Assembly (NCBI GenBank): GCA_903953145.1
Contig: CAJBIL010000061.1
Span: 1-13,744 of the forward strand
From: an uncultured beta proteobacterium
GTDB lineage: Bacteria; Pseudomonadota; Gammaproteobacteria; Burkholderiales; Rhodocyclaceae
Direction of reading: 5' to 3'
DNA: 13,744 nucleotides
Shown here: piece after piece, positions 1 through 6,913 of the stretch
How the letters are laid out: each line of letters begins with the position of its first letter
How positions within the stretch are numbered: position 1 is the first letter of the stretch
Made by a program: the position numbers and the translations under genes
The notes under the pieces: model-generated
What the model was told of the DNA's origin: nothing
Database searches by the model: none
Seen by the model: the letters and a program-made list of their open reading frames with translations, nothing else

Positions 1-11
1 GGAGACAGCAC

Positions 12-620
12 ATGGCGAAGCCAGGCGAACGCAAGCTGCGAATTCTGCAAGCACTGGCCGCAATGCTGGAAACCCCGAAAGGCGAGAAAATCACCACCGC
101 CGCGCTCGCCGCCCGACTCGACTGCTCGGAAGCCGCGCTCTACCGGCACTTTGCCAGCAAAGCGCAAATGTACGAGGGGCTGATCGAGTTCATCGAATCC
201 AGTCTGTTTAGCGTCATCAACCAGATTGCCGCCGAAGAAGCGCAGGGCATGCAGCAGGTTGAACACATCCTCGCCCTACTCTTGCGTTTTGCCCAGCGGA
301 ATCGTGGCATGACCCGTGTGCTGATCGGCGAAGCACTGGTCAACGAGCACGAACGTCTGCAACTGCGCATCAACCAGTTGCTCGACCGGATCGAAGCGAC
401 ACTGAAACAGGCTTTGCGCATCGCGGCCACACAGTCGCAAATCCCTGAAGATGCGAATTTCTCCGTACTGGCCAATCTGCTGCTCTGCCACGCGCTTGGC
501 CGCTGGCAGCAATACGCCAAGAGTGGCTTTACACGCGAGCCGCTCGCGAATTGGCAGCAACAATGGCCAATGCTTTACGCCGCCTGCGTCAATCAGAGCG
601 CACAGTCATGCCAGGCATGA
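12..620 (+). CDS. slmA: SlmA, nucleoid occlusion factor (TetR-like fold)
   Basis: A 202-residue protein. From family knowledge, SlmA binds specific chromosomal sites and blocks FtsZ ring assembly over the nucleoid. An N-terminal helix-turn-helix (about residues 27-50, with SEAALYRHFASKAQMYEGLI) is followed by a helical domain carrying ERL-x-LRINQLLDRIEA near residues 112-128. Both stretches align closely with what I recall of E. coli SlmA, and the length is typical (about 200). This goes well beyond general TetR similarity. The ATG at 12 is preceded by GGAGA at bases 1-5, a good ribosome-binding site at normal spacing. The stop codon overlaps the start of the next gene, so the two are probably co-transcribed. 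Anything upstream lies outside the window. Confidence 0.92.
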   Translation: MAKPGERKLRILQALAAMLETPKGEKITTAALAARLDCSEAALYRHFASKAQMYEGLIEFIESSLFSVINQIAAEEAQGMQQVEHILALLLRFAQRNRGMTRVLIGEALVNEHERLQLRINQLLDRIEATLKQALRIAATQSQIPEDANFSVLANLLLCHALGRWQQYAKSGFTREPLANWQQQWPMLYAACVNQSAQSCQA

Positions 621-3499
621 GCAATCCGGACGACCCCGGGCAGCAGTTGCTTGAATACAAGGCGATCCTGGATAACGCAGGGGTTGCCGTCATCTTCACC
701 CGCGACCGCCATGTGTATCGCTGCAATCCTCATGCCGAATCGCTTTTTGGCTGGCCAGCGGGAACCCTGCTCGGGCAACCCGGCAGCGTTTTCTACGAGA
801 GTATCGAGGCTTATGAAGCACTGGGGCGGCAAGCGCGCCAAGTGCTTTCCGTCGGAGAAACGGTCGATTTGGTACTGCCCATGTCGCGCCGTGATGGCAG
901 ACTATTCACGGCGCACATGATCGCTCGCGCCGTAAACCCGAGAACGCCACGCGACGGCACGGTCTGGATTGTTCGCGATATCACGCAGGAGCGCAGTACG
1001 CACGACGCGAATGTGCGTCTGTTACGCGAGCAGCAGCTGATTTTCGAGCGCGCCCAGATTGGTATCGTGTTTTCGCGTGAACGGATTATTCTGCGTTGCA
1101 ATCCCCGTTTTGAAGAAATTCTGGGCTATACGCCAGGCGAGTTGATCGGCCAATCGACCCGCATCTATTACGAAAATGAAGCCTCCTGGCAAGAAATCGG
1201 TATCCGCGCCTACAACGACATTGCCCGCACCGGCGTTTTCAAGAGCGAGGAGCATTATGTCCGGCGTGACGGCACCTCGTTCTGGTGCCGGGTCAGCGGC
1301 AGCATGCTCAATCCGGCGCACCCCGACGAAGGCTACGTCTGGCTTTACGAAGATATTACGGCACATCGTGCGGCCGAAGCAGCATTAAAACAAAGTCATC
1401 ACGAACTCGAAAAGCGCGTTTCAGAACGCACCACGGCGCTGTCACAACAGTTGCACTTCATGCAACAGCTGATCGAAGCGATTCCCGGGCCGGTGTTTTA
1501 CAAAAATACGGAAGGCCGTTATCTCGGCTGCAATCAGGCTTATGTCGACTTTATCGGTCATAAACGCGAGTCTTTGATCGGCATGACGGTTTTCGACATC
1601 GCCCCGAAGGATCTGGCGGATCGCTACAAGGCCTCCGATGACCAGTTATTTGCCAAACCGGGCGCCCAGGTTTATGAAACTCAGGTACGACAAATCACCG
1701 GCGAACGACGTGATGTGATTTTTCACAAGGCCACCTACCAAACCGAGGATGGCTCGGTTGGCGGGCTGGTCGGTGTCATGATTGACATCACCGAGCGCAA
1801 GCAGATGGAAGAAAGTCTGCGCCAGGCCGCCACCGTCTTCGACAGCAGTGCAGAGGGTGTGACGATCACCGGGCTTGATGGCAGCATCATTACCGTTAAT
1901 CGTGCATTCACCGAGATCACGGGCTACGACAAAGAGGAAGTGATCGGGCGCAACCCCAGCCTTCTACATTCAGGTCGGCAAAGCAGCGAATTCTATAAAG
2001 AGATGTGGGCGACCATTGAAACTCAGGGCCGCTGGCAAGGCGAGCTCTGGAATAAGCACAAGGATGGCCGTGTCTTCCCCGAGTCACTGACCATTAGTGC
2101 GGTGAAGGACGCCGGCGGCGCTGTAACGCACTACGTCGGGGTTTTTGCCGACATTACAGCAATAAAACATGCCCACGAACAACTTCGACATCAGGCCCAT
2201 CACGACGCACTGACCGGCTTGCCCAACCGTTTGCTGCTGGAAGACAGGCTAAGCGTTGCGCTGGAACGCGCACGGCGGCAAAAAACCAGCGTTGCGGTAC
2301 TCTTCATCGACCTGGATCGATTCAAAAATATCAATGACTCGCTGGGCCATGAAGCTGGCGACCGCGTGCTGCGTGAAGTCGCCTGGCGCTTCAACAAGCT
2401 CAAACGGGCATCAGATACCGTTGCCCGGCTGGGAGGCGATGAGTTCCTGATCGTCATCGAGGATATTGAAGACAACCAGGACGGCAACAATAACGCCTCT
2501 CAAGTTGCTGAAAAAATTCTCAAGGAACTGCGCGAAACCCCCGTCACGCTCGATCAGGAGTTTTTCATCGGTGCCAGTATCGGTATTAGCCTTTTCCCCC
2601 GGGACAGCAATGATCCGGCAACTCTGATCAAACATGCCGATTTCGCCATGTATCGCGCCAAGGAACGTGGCCGCAATACCTACGAATTTTTCACTCAGGA
2701 ACTGACAAGCTTCTCGATTGAACGCTTTCAGATGGAAACTGACCTGCGGCATGCCATTGAGCGGAATGAGTTGCTGGTTTATCTGCAACCACAGTTTTCG
2801 TTAAGCACCGGCGATCTGGTCGGCGCCGAAGCACTGGTCCGTTGGCAACATCCAAAACACGGGCTGGTTCTACCGGGGAAATTCATTCCACTGGCCGAAG
2901 AGTCCGGCCTGATCGTGCCAATCGGCGAATGGGTACAACGCACTGCTTGCCAATACTGGGCAGACTGGCTACAAAGCAGTCGGAATTCAGGCGCATATCC
3001 GGGCGTTCTTTCGATCAACGTTTCCGGTGTCGAATTTGCACGCGGCCAAATCAAGGAGACCGTTCGCAAAGCACTTGAGGCAACGCAACTTTCCCCGGCA
3101 CTACTCGAACTCGAAATTACCGAGAGTGCGATCATGAGCAAGGCAGAAAACAGCATTCAGGTACTCGACGACCTTCGCGCCATGGGCGTCAGCCTAGCAA
3201 TTGACGACTTTGGTACCGGCTATTCTTCGCTGGCCTACCTGAAACGTCTGCCCCTCGATAAGTTAAAGGTCGACCAAAGTTTCGTGCGGGGCCTGCCGAA
3301 CGATGCCGACGACTGCGCCATCGCCCGCGCGGTGATCGCACTCGGACACAGCTTGCAGCTGAAAGTCATCGCCGAAGGGGTGGAAACCGAAGCGCAACGT
3401 GAGTTTCTCACCCGCGAAGGGTGTGACGAAATGCAGGGCTATCTACGCGGCAGGCCAATGCCTGCGGAAGAATTTGCCGAAAAATTCCTGTTTTCCTGA
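617..3499 (+). CDS. Four-PAS GGDEF/EAL c-di-GMP signalling protein
   Basis: A 960-residue protein with no signal peptide or membrane helix, so probably a cytosolic c-di-GMP cyclase/phosphodiesterase. Approximate order: PAS1 16-121, PAS2 142-248, coiled coil 251-278 (typical Leu/Glu/Arg heptads), PAS3 284-395, PAS4 403-517, GGDEF 527-695, EAL 710-958. The cyclase motif GGDEF is intact at 606-610, with an RxxD inhibitory site (RASD) at 597-600, five residues upstream. The phosphodiesterase shows EALVRW at 738, INVS, EITES, DDFGTGYSS at 863, KVDQSF and AEGVETEAQ, so the catalytic set looks complete. I chose the ATG at 617 because it overlaps the slmA stop as ATGA. In-frame ATGs at 608 and 551 are possible but lie inside slmA. 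No intrinsic terminator follows. The sensed signal cannot be read from sequence. Confidence 0.9.
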   Translation: MSNPDDPGQQLLEYKAILDNAGVAVIFTRDRHVYRCNPHAESLFGWPAGTLLGQPGSVFYESIEAYEALGRQARQVLSVGETVDLVLPMSRRDGRLFTAHMIARAVNPRTPRDGTVWIVRDITQERSTHDANVRLLREQQLIFERAQIGIVFSRERIILRCNPRFEEILGYTPGELIGQSTRIYYENEASWQEIGIRAYNDIARTGVFKSEEHYVRRDGTSFWCRVSGSMLNPAHPDEGYVWLYEDITAHRAAEAALKQSHHELEKRVSERTTALSQQLHFMQQLIEAIPGPVFYKNTEGRYLGCNQAYVDFIGHKRESLIGMTVFDIAPKDLADRYKASDDQLFAKPGAQVYETQVRQITGERRDVIFHKATYQTEDGSVGGLVGVMIDITERKQMEESLRQAATVFDSSAEGVTITGLDGSIITVNRAFTEITGYDKEEVIGRNPSLLHSGRQSSEFYKEMWATIETQGRWQGELWNKHKDGRVFPESLTISAVKDAGGAVTHYVGVFADITAIKHAHEQLRHQAHHDALTGLPNRLLLEDRLSVALERARRQKTSVAVLFIDLDRFKNINDSLGHEAGDRVLREVAWRFNKLKRASDTVARLGGDEFLIVIEDIEDNQDGNNNASQVAEKILKELRETPVTLDQEFFIGASIGISLFPRDSNDPATLIKHADFAMYRAKERGRNTYEFFTQELTSFSIERFQMETDLRHAIERNELLVYLQPQFSLSTGDLVGAEALVRWQHPKHGLVLPGKFIPLAEESGLIVPIGEWVQRTACQYWADWLQSSRNSGAYPGVLSINVSGVEFARGQIKETVRKALEATQLSPALLELEITESAIMSKAENSIQVLDDLRAMGVSLAIDDFGTGYSSLAYLKRLPLDKLKVDQSFVRGLPNDADDCAIARAVIALGHSLQLKVIAEGVETEAQREFLTREGCDEMQGYLRGRPMPAEEFAEKFLFS

Positions 3500-3548
3500 T
3501 TGCCAAAAACCATTTGAAACAAAGCAACAAAAAAAGCAAAAAACGAAA

Positions 3549-3577
3549 TTGCTGCACCGCACAAAATAACGTATAAT
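3549..3577 (+). promoter_or_regulatory. Predicted sigma-70 promoter for the acyltransferase gene
   Basis: A perfect TATAAT -10 box lies at 3572-3577, with TTGCTG at 3549-3554 as a partial -35 (first three bases match TTGACA). The spacer is exactly 17 bases. Transcription would start near 3584, giving a leader of about 110 bases before the ATG at 3696. An 11-base palindrome, CAGCT-T-AGCTG (3581-3591), sits on the predicted start site and could be an operator. The promoter call rests on sequence match only. Confidence 0.55.
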
Positions 3578-3611
3578 CCTCAGCTTAGCTGCAAGCGCAA
3601 ACCTGAACCAC

Positions 3612-3642
3612 TGATTTTCGTAACGCCAGACAACGAAAATCA
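3612..3642 (+). repeat. 10-bp inverted repeat in the acyltransferase leader
   Basis: TGATTTTCGT (3612-3621) and ACGAAAATCA (3633-3642) are perfect reverse complements around an 11-base centre. No run of T follows on either strand, so this is not an intrinsic terminator. It lies between the predicted promoter and the start codon, so it could be a protein-binding site or an mRNA leader hairpin. Confidence 0.5.
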
Positions 3643-3695
3643 AACGCCCTAATACGCACGCGCTGTGCCGCTCAAGTTATTTACCGGATTTTTAC

Positions 3696-4853
3696 ATGCG
3701 CGCAGCGGCTTCAAGACTGGCATTTATTGACGCACTGAAGGCAATCGCCTCTCAGCTGATCGTTCTGCATCACCTCGCTTTTTATGGGCCGATGTCGGAT
3801 GTCGCGCACGATCTTGCACCCGCTTTGATCTCCTGGCTCAGCCAGGATGCACGCATCGCTGTTCAGATTTTCCTGGTGATCGGTGGTTTTCTTGCTGCCA
3901 AGGCACTGGCGCCACAGGGCAAACTGATCGTTGGCAATCCGTTGTCCGTGCTCTACAGCCGCTATTTCAAGCTGACCATCCCCTACTTTGCGGCATTGCT
4001 CTTCGCCACCGCGTGTGCCGCACTGGCCGGCCTGCTGATGACGCACGACTCAATTCCTGAAGCACCGCAGCCGATGCAGATCATCGCCCATGCGCTACTC
4101 CTGCAAAACCTGCTTGGTTTTGACGCTTTGTCGGCAGGTGTCTGGTACATCGCTATCGACTTTCAACTGTTCGCCGTGCTGCTCGGCACCCTGTGGCTAG
4201 CCAGTCGCCTTGGCACCAGAATCAACGGCACGCGGTTACTGAGCGTGCTGTTCGTCACCCTGCTGGCCGGCAGTTCGTTGTTCTTTTTCAACCGCGACGC
4301 CGCATGGGACAACTGGGCTCTTTATTTTTTTGGCGCCTATGCGCTGGGCGCACTGACCTACTGGGCATCAACACAGGCACGGGGTGCAGACTGGCTGGGG
4401 CTGATTGCAGTCGCCGTCGTCGTTGCACTGCTGATTGATTTCCGCTCGCGCATTGCTGTTGCCCTGGTCGTTGCACTGGCGCTGGGCATTGCACGACGCA
4501 GTGGTGGCCTCGAAACCTGGCCGAAAAGCACCTTGCTGGCCTACCTCGGACAAATATCGTACTCAGTATTTCTGGTTAATTTTCCGGTCGCGCTGGTGAT
4601 CAACGCCCTGTTCGCAAATTTTGCCCCGGATAATATTCTGGCCAACGGGCTTGGCATGCTGGTCGCCTGGCTGTCCTGCGTGCTCGTCGGTGCGATTTTC
4701 CATCGTTATATCGAAAGCCGCACACGTACTGTACAAATCGCACTTGGCAGGATCGGCAGCCTGCTGCTGTACGCTTTGCGCAACCTGCTTCACACCCGGC
4801 CTTTGCAGCGCATTTTCGACTGGCTGGCGCTGTTTCTGCGCGCCAGACTCTGA
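3696..4853 (+). CDS. Membrane acyltransferase, acyltransferase-3 family
   Basis: A 385-residue polytopic membrane protein with about ten hydrophobic segments, matching the acyltransferase-3 family (OafA/NodX-like). Family members move acetyl or other acyl groups onto sugars of O-antigen, exopolysaccharide or glycans at the cytoplasmic membrane. Supporting features are FIDALKAIASQLIVLHH near the N terminus with the family His pair (H25-H26), the basic SRYFKLTIPYF segment (88-98), GQISYSVFLVNFPV near 285-298 and HRYIESRTR near 336-344. In the 285-298 segment, Asn replaces the His often found in this motif (YLVH-type). There is no C-terminal SGNH esterase domain. The start has only a weak GGA (3686-3688) upstream. 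The gene has its own predicted promoter and converges on hemB with 19 bases between. The acceptor is unknown; a surface glycan is the likely guess. Confidence 0.82.
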   Translation: MRAAASRLAFIDALKAIASQLIVLHHLAFYGPMSDVAHDLAPALISWLSQDARIAVQIFLVIGGFLAAKALAPQGKLIVGNPLSVLYSRYFKLTIPYFAALLFATACAALAGLLMTHDSIPEAPQPMQIIAHALLLQNLLGFDALSAGVWYIAIDFQLFAVLLGTLWLASRLGTRINGTRLLSVLFVTLLAGSSLFFFNRDAAWDNWALYFFGAYALGALTYWASTQARGADWLGLIAVAVVVALLIDFRSRIAVALVVALALGIARRSGGLETWPKSTLLAYLGQISYSVFLVNFPVALVINALFANFAPDNILANGLGMLVAWLSCVLVGAIFHRYIESRTRTVQIALGRIGSLLLYALRNLLHTRPLQRIFDWLALFLRARL

Positions 4854-4872
4854 CGAAGGTACTCAGTCCGGC

Positions 4873-5883
4873 TCAGGCTTTTAGCCAGGCCGCGGCATCC
4901 AGCGCAAAGTAAGTCAGAATACCGTCAGCCCCCGCCCGCTTGAAAGCCAGCAAGCTCTCCAGCACACAAGCCTCTTCATTCAGCCAGCCATTTTGGGCAG
5001 CCGCCTTGAGCATCGCGTATTCGCCACTAACCTGATAAACATAGGTCGGCACCTTGAATTCGTCTTTCACGCGCCGCACGATATCAAGGTAGGGCATCCC
5101 CGGCTTGACCATGACCATATCGGCGCCTTCGGCAAGATCAAGCGCGACTTCGCGTAATGCCTCATTGGTGTTTGCCGGATCCATCTGGTAAGTATATTTA
5201 TTCCCCTTGCCAAGATTCCCCGCCGAACCGACCGCATCACGAAACGGGCCATAAAACGCCGACGCATACTTGGCCGAATAGGCAAGGATGCGCGTATATA
5301 TCTGGTTGGCGCCATCCAGTTCAGCCCGAATGCGCGCCACCCGCCCGTCCATCATGTCGGAAGGCGCCACCACATCGGCGCCCGCCTGAGCATGCGTAAG
5401 TGCCTGCCTGGCGAGTACCTCAAGCGTTTCATCATTCAGCACATAGCCACGGGGATCATCCGCATCAATCAGCCCATCCTGCCCATGACTGGTGTAGGGA
5501 TCGAGTGCCACATCGGTAATCACGCCAAGTTGGGGGAACTCTTTTTTCAGCGTTGCCACCACACGCGGCACCAACCCATCGGGGTTGTAGGCCTCCTCGG
5601 CGCCCCAGGTCTTGAATCCGGCATCAATTACCGGAAACAAGGCAAGCGCCGGAATACCGAGGGTGACTGCACGCTCGGCCGTGTGCAAAAGCCGGTCAAG
5701 GCTTTGCCGCTCAACGCCTGGCATCGAGGCCACCGGCTCAATACGACCGACACCCTCAAGAACAAATACCGGATAAATGAAGTCGTCAGCACTCAGCGTA
5801 GACTCACGCATTAGCCGGCGCGAAAAATCATCCCGGCGCATGCGGCGCAGCCGTGTACCGGGAAAGTTTCCAGATGAATTCAT
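4873..5883 (-). CDS. hemB: Delta-aminolevulinic acid dehydratase (porphobilinogen synthase)
   Basis: A 336-residue HemB, which condenses two 5-aminolevulinate molecules to porphobilinogen, the precursor of haem, sirohaem and cobalamin. The Schiff-base lysines are seen as YSAKYASAFYGPFR (Lys205) and MVMVKPGMPYLDI (Lys260). The metal region reads DVALDPYTSHGQDG (124-137), with Asp/Ala where zinc enzymes have cysteines. This marks the Mg-dependent, Asp-rich class typified by Pseudomonas. Full length for the family. The start is supported by AGGAG on the minus strand (bases 5888-5892), four bases from the ATG. A small hairpin TGCCA-3-TGGCA (5892-5904) touches that ribosome-binding site and might modulate it. 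The gene converges on the acyltransferase, and no terminator is visible in the short gap. Its product could supply haem for cytochromes such as the c4 encoded nearby. Confidence 0.96.
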   Translation of the reverse strand: MNSSGNFPGTRLRRMRRDDFSRRLMRESTLSADDFIYPVFVLEGVGRIEPVASMPGVERQSLDRLLHTAERAVTLGIPALALFPVIDAGFKTWGAEEAYNPDGLVPRVVATLKKEFPQLGVITDVALDPYTSHGQDGLIDADDPRGYVLNDETLEVLARQALTHAQAGADVVAPSDMMDGRVARIRAELDGANQIYTRILAYSAKYASAFYGPFRDAVGSAGNLGKGNKYTYQMDPANTNEALREVALDLAEGADMVMVKPGMPYLDIVRRVKDEFKVPTYVYQVSGEYAMLKAAAQNGWLNEEACVLESLLAFKRAGADGILTYFALDAAAWLKA

Positions 5884-5943
5884 AAAGCTCCTGCCATCGT
5901 GGCAAAAAAATAATTAATGAATGCAGCAGGTTACAGATTAATA

Positions 5944-6102
5944 CCGAGGTTATTGCATCCAACAGGGAACTTCTGGTGAATGCCCTGCTCTTAGAAGCAG
6001 ATGGTTCTGACCGTCCCCGCTTCACCTCCCTGAGCGGGCGCCTTATTCAAATTAAGGCATTTCGCCCCCGGTTAATTCGTTACCGGGGGCTTTTTGTTTT
6101 TT
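5944..6102 (+). ncRNA. Candidate small RNA, family unassigned
   Basis: This stretch lies between the 5' end of hemB and the 3' end of engB, both on the minus strand, yet it ends in a strong + strand intrinsic terminator. That implies a + strand transcript with no protein gene. Visible folding: a long stem CAGGGA (5963-5968) with TCCCTG (6027-6032), continued by GGTGAA (5975-5980) with TTCACC (6021-6026). It encloses a hairpin CTGCT/AGCAG (5985-6000). A second hairpin GCCTTA/TAAGGC (6040-6058) and the terminator hairpin follow. The 5' end is a guess; TTAATA at 5938-5943 is a possible weak -10 without a clear -35. I do not recognise the family. 6S RNA would be the first to test by size, but I see no long closing stem to support it. 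The last ~30 bases are antisense to engB. Confidence 0.42.
6064..6102 (+). terminator. Strong intrinsic terminator, + strand, overlapping the engB end
   Basis: A 9-bp stem GCCCCCGGT/ACCGGGGGC (6064-6090, 9-base loop) is followed by TTTTTGTTTTTT (6091-6102). On the opposite strand the hairpin has no following T run, so it works for rightward transcription only. It cannot serve engB, which is read leftward and ends inside it. The T run is antisense to Lys/Asn codons of the engB C-terminal tail. Confidence 0.85.
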
Positions 6103-6812
6103 GCAGAACTGCTCGCCCCCTTTGCCGTTCTTGCGCTCCAGCCAATCGCACGACGATTCTTTGGCCGTGCGAGCTTCTCGGTGCGCAACCCGGCAGGAGG
6201 CACAGCTTCATCCTTCAGTGCCATCCCCATCCAGGTCCCCAGCACTTTTTCAGCCTCAGCAACGCCGGTTTTCTTAAGGCTGGAAAATAACTGCAACGTA
6301 CAATTTTCGCTAATTTTTGCCAGCGCAGCCTGCACCTCGCGTAAAGCCACGGCCTGCTCCTGACGTGTCAGCTTGTCTGCTTTTGAGAGCAAAATATGGA
6401 TCGGTTTTCCGGTCTGCGCAAACCAGGCAAGCATCTGCAAATCAAGCTCAGTCAGCGGATGACGGCTATCCATGATCAGCACCAGGCCAACCAGTGGCTC
6501 GCGATAGCGCAGATAAGGGGCGAGCAGGCCTTCCCACTGTGAGCGGATTTCTTCTGGTGCCTTGGCAAAACCATAGCCGGGCAAATCGACCAGGTATTTT
6601 CCCGCATCCAGTGAAAAATAATTGAGATGCTGCGTGCGGCCCGGGGTTTTAGAGACGAAGGCCAGACGCGTATGATTGGCCAGCGTATTGATCGCCGAGG
6701 ATTTCCCAGCATTTGAGCGGCCGGCAAAGGCCACTTCACTGCTCGAATCTATCGGCAAATCGCGTAATTGGGCGACGGTAGTATGAAAAACCGCCTTCTG
6801 GAAAAGAGGCAT
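6072..6812 (-). CDS. engB: Ribosome-biogenesis GTPase EngB (YihA/YsxC)
   Basis: A 246-residue Era/EngB-type GTPase needed for large-subunit ribosome assembly and normal division. G motifs: G1 GRSNAGKSS (31-39), G2 Thr in KTPGRTQ (55-61), G3 DLPGYG (76-81), G4 SKAD (143-146) and G5 SSLKKTG (177-183). I chose the ATG at 6812 because MPLFQKAVFHTT matches the usual family N terminus. A TTG at 6848 would add 12 residues but has no ribosome-binding site; neither start has a strong one. The protein has a basic, low-complexity C-terminal tail of about 45 residues (from about 200) beyond the core GTPase; E. coli YihA is about 210 residues. The end of that tail is encoded opposite a + strand terminator. 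The gene diverges from the cytochrome c4 gene. Confidence 0.94.
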   Translation of the reverse strand: MPLFQKAVFHTTVAQLRDLPIDSSSEVAFAGRSNAGKSSAINTLANHTRLAFVSKTPGRTQHLNYFSLDAGKYLVDLPGYGFAKAPEEIRSQWEGLLAPYLRYREPLVGLVLIMDSRHPLTELDLQMLAWFAQTGKPIHILLSKADKLTRQEQAVALREVQAALAKISENCTLQLFSSLKKTGVAEAEKVLGTWMGMALKDEAVPPAGLRTEKLARPKNRRAIGWSARTAKGASSSAKNKKPPVTN

Positions 6813-6901
6813 GTGACAAACCGGAGAGGATGAAGGCGCAGACGCCAAAGTGTTATAGAATATCAGCTTTGATTCGTTTCTCTGGCCTCAGATTCGTAGA
6901 T

Positions 6902-6906
6902 AGGAG
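6902..6906 (+). promoter_or_regulatory. Ribosome-binding site deciding the cytochrome c4 start
   Basis: AGGAG lies seven bases before the ATG at 6914. It selects this ATG over the in-frame ATG at 6830, which would prepend 28 residues ahead of an obvious signal peptide. Confidence 0.8.
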
Positions 6907-6913
6907 TTTGGAC

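Noticed and set aside
140..563. Minus-strand reading frames inside slmA
   Set aside because: They are shadows of the SlmA frame, which has unmistakable family motifs and a ribosome-binding site.
551..616. Longer start of the GGDEF/EAL gene at 551 or 608
   Set aside because: These starts lie inside slmA and add residues with no PAS similarity. The ATG at 617 overlaps the slmA stop as ATGA, a common coupling arrangement.
5946..6020. Resemblance to a cobalamin riboswitch core (GAGGTT, AACAGGGAA, GGTGAA, CCCCGC)
   Set aside because: Some consensus pieces are present in order, which is tempting beside hemB. However, the B12 box (GCCACTG-like) is missing, the spacing is disturbed by an extra hairpin, and no + strand gene follows. 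A covariance-model search would settle it.
5981..6026. Possible tRNA around the CTGCT/AGCAG hairpin
   Set aside because: The loop has six bases rather than seven, and no acceptor stem, D arm or T arm of the right form can be built on either strand.
6813..6848. TTG start of engB at 6848
   Set aside because: It adds 12 residues absent from the usual EngB N terminus and has no ribosome-binding site; the ATG at 6812 fits the family.
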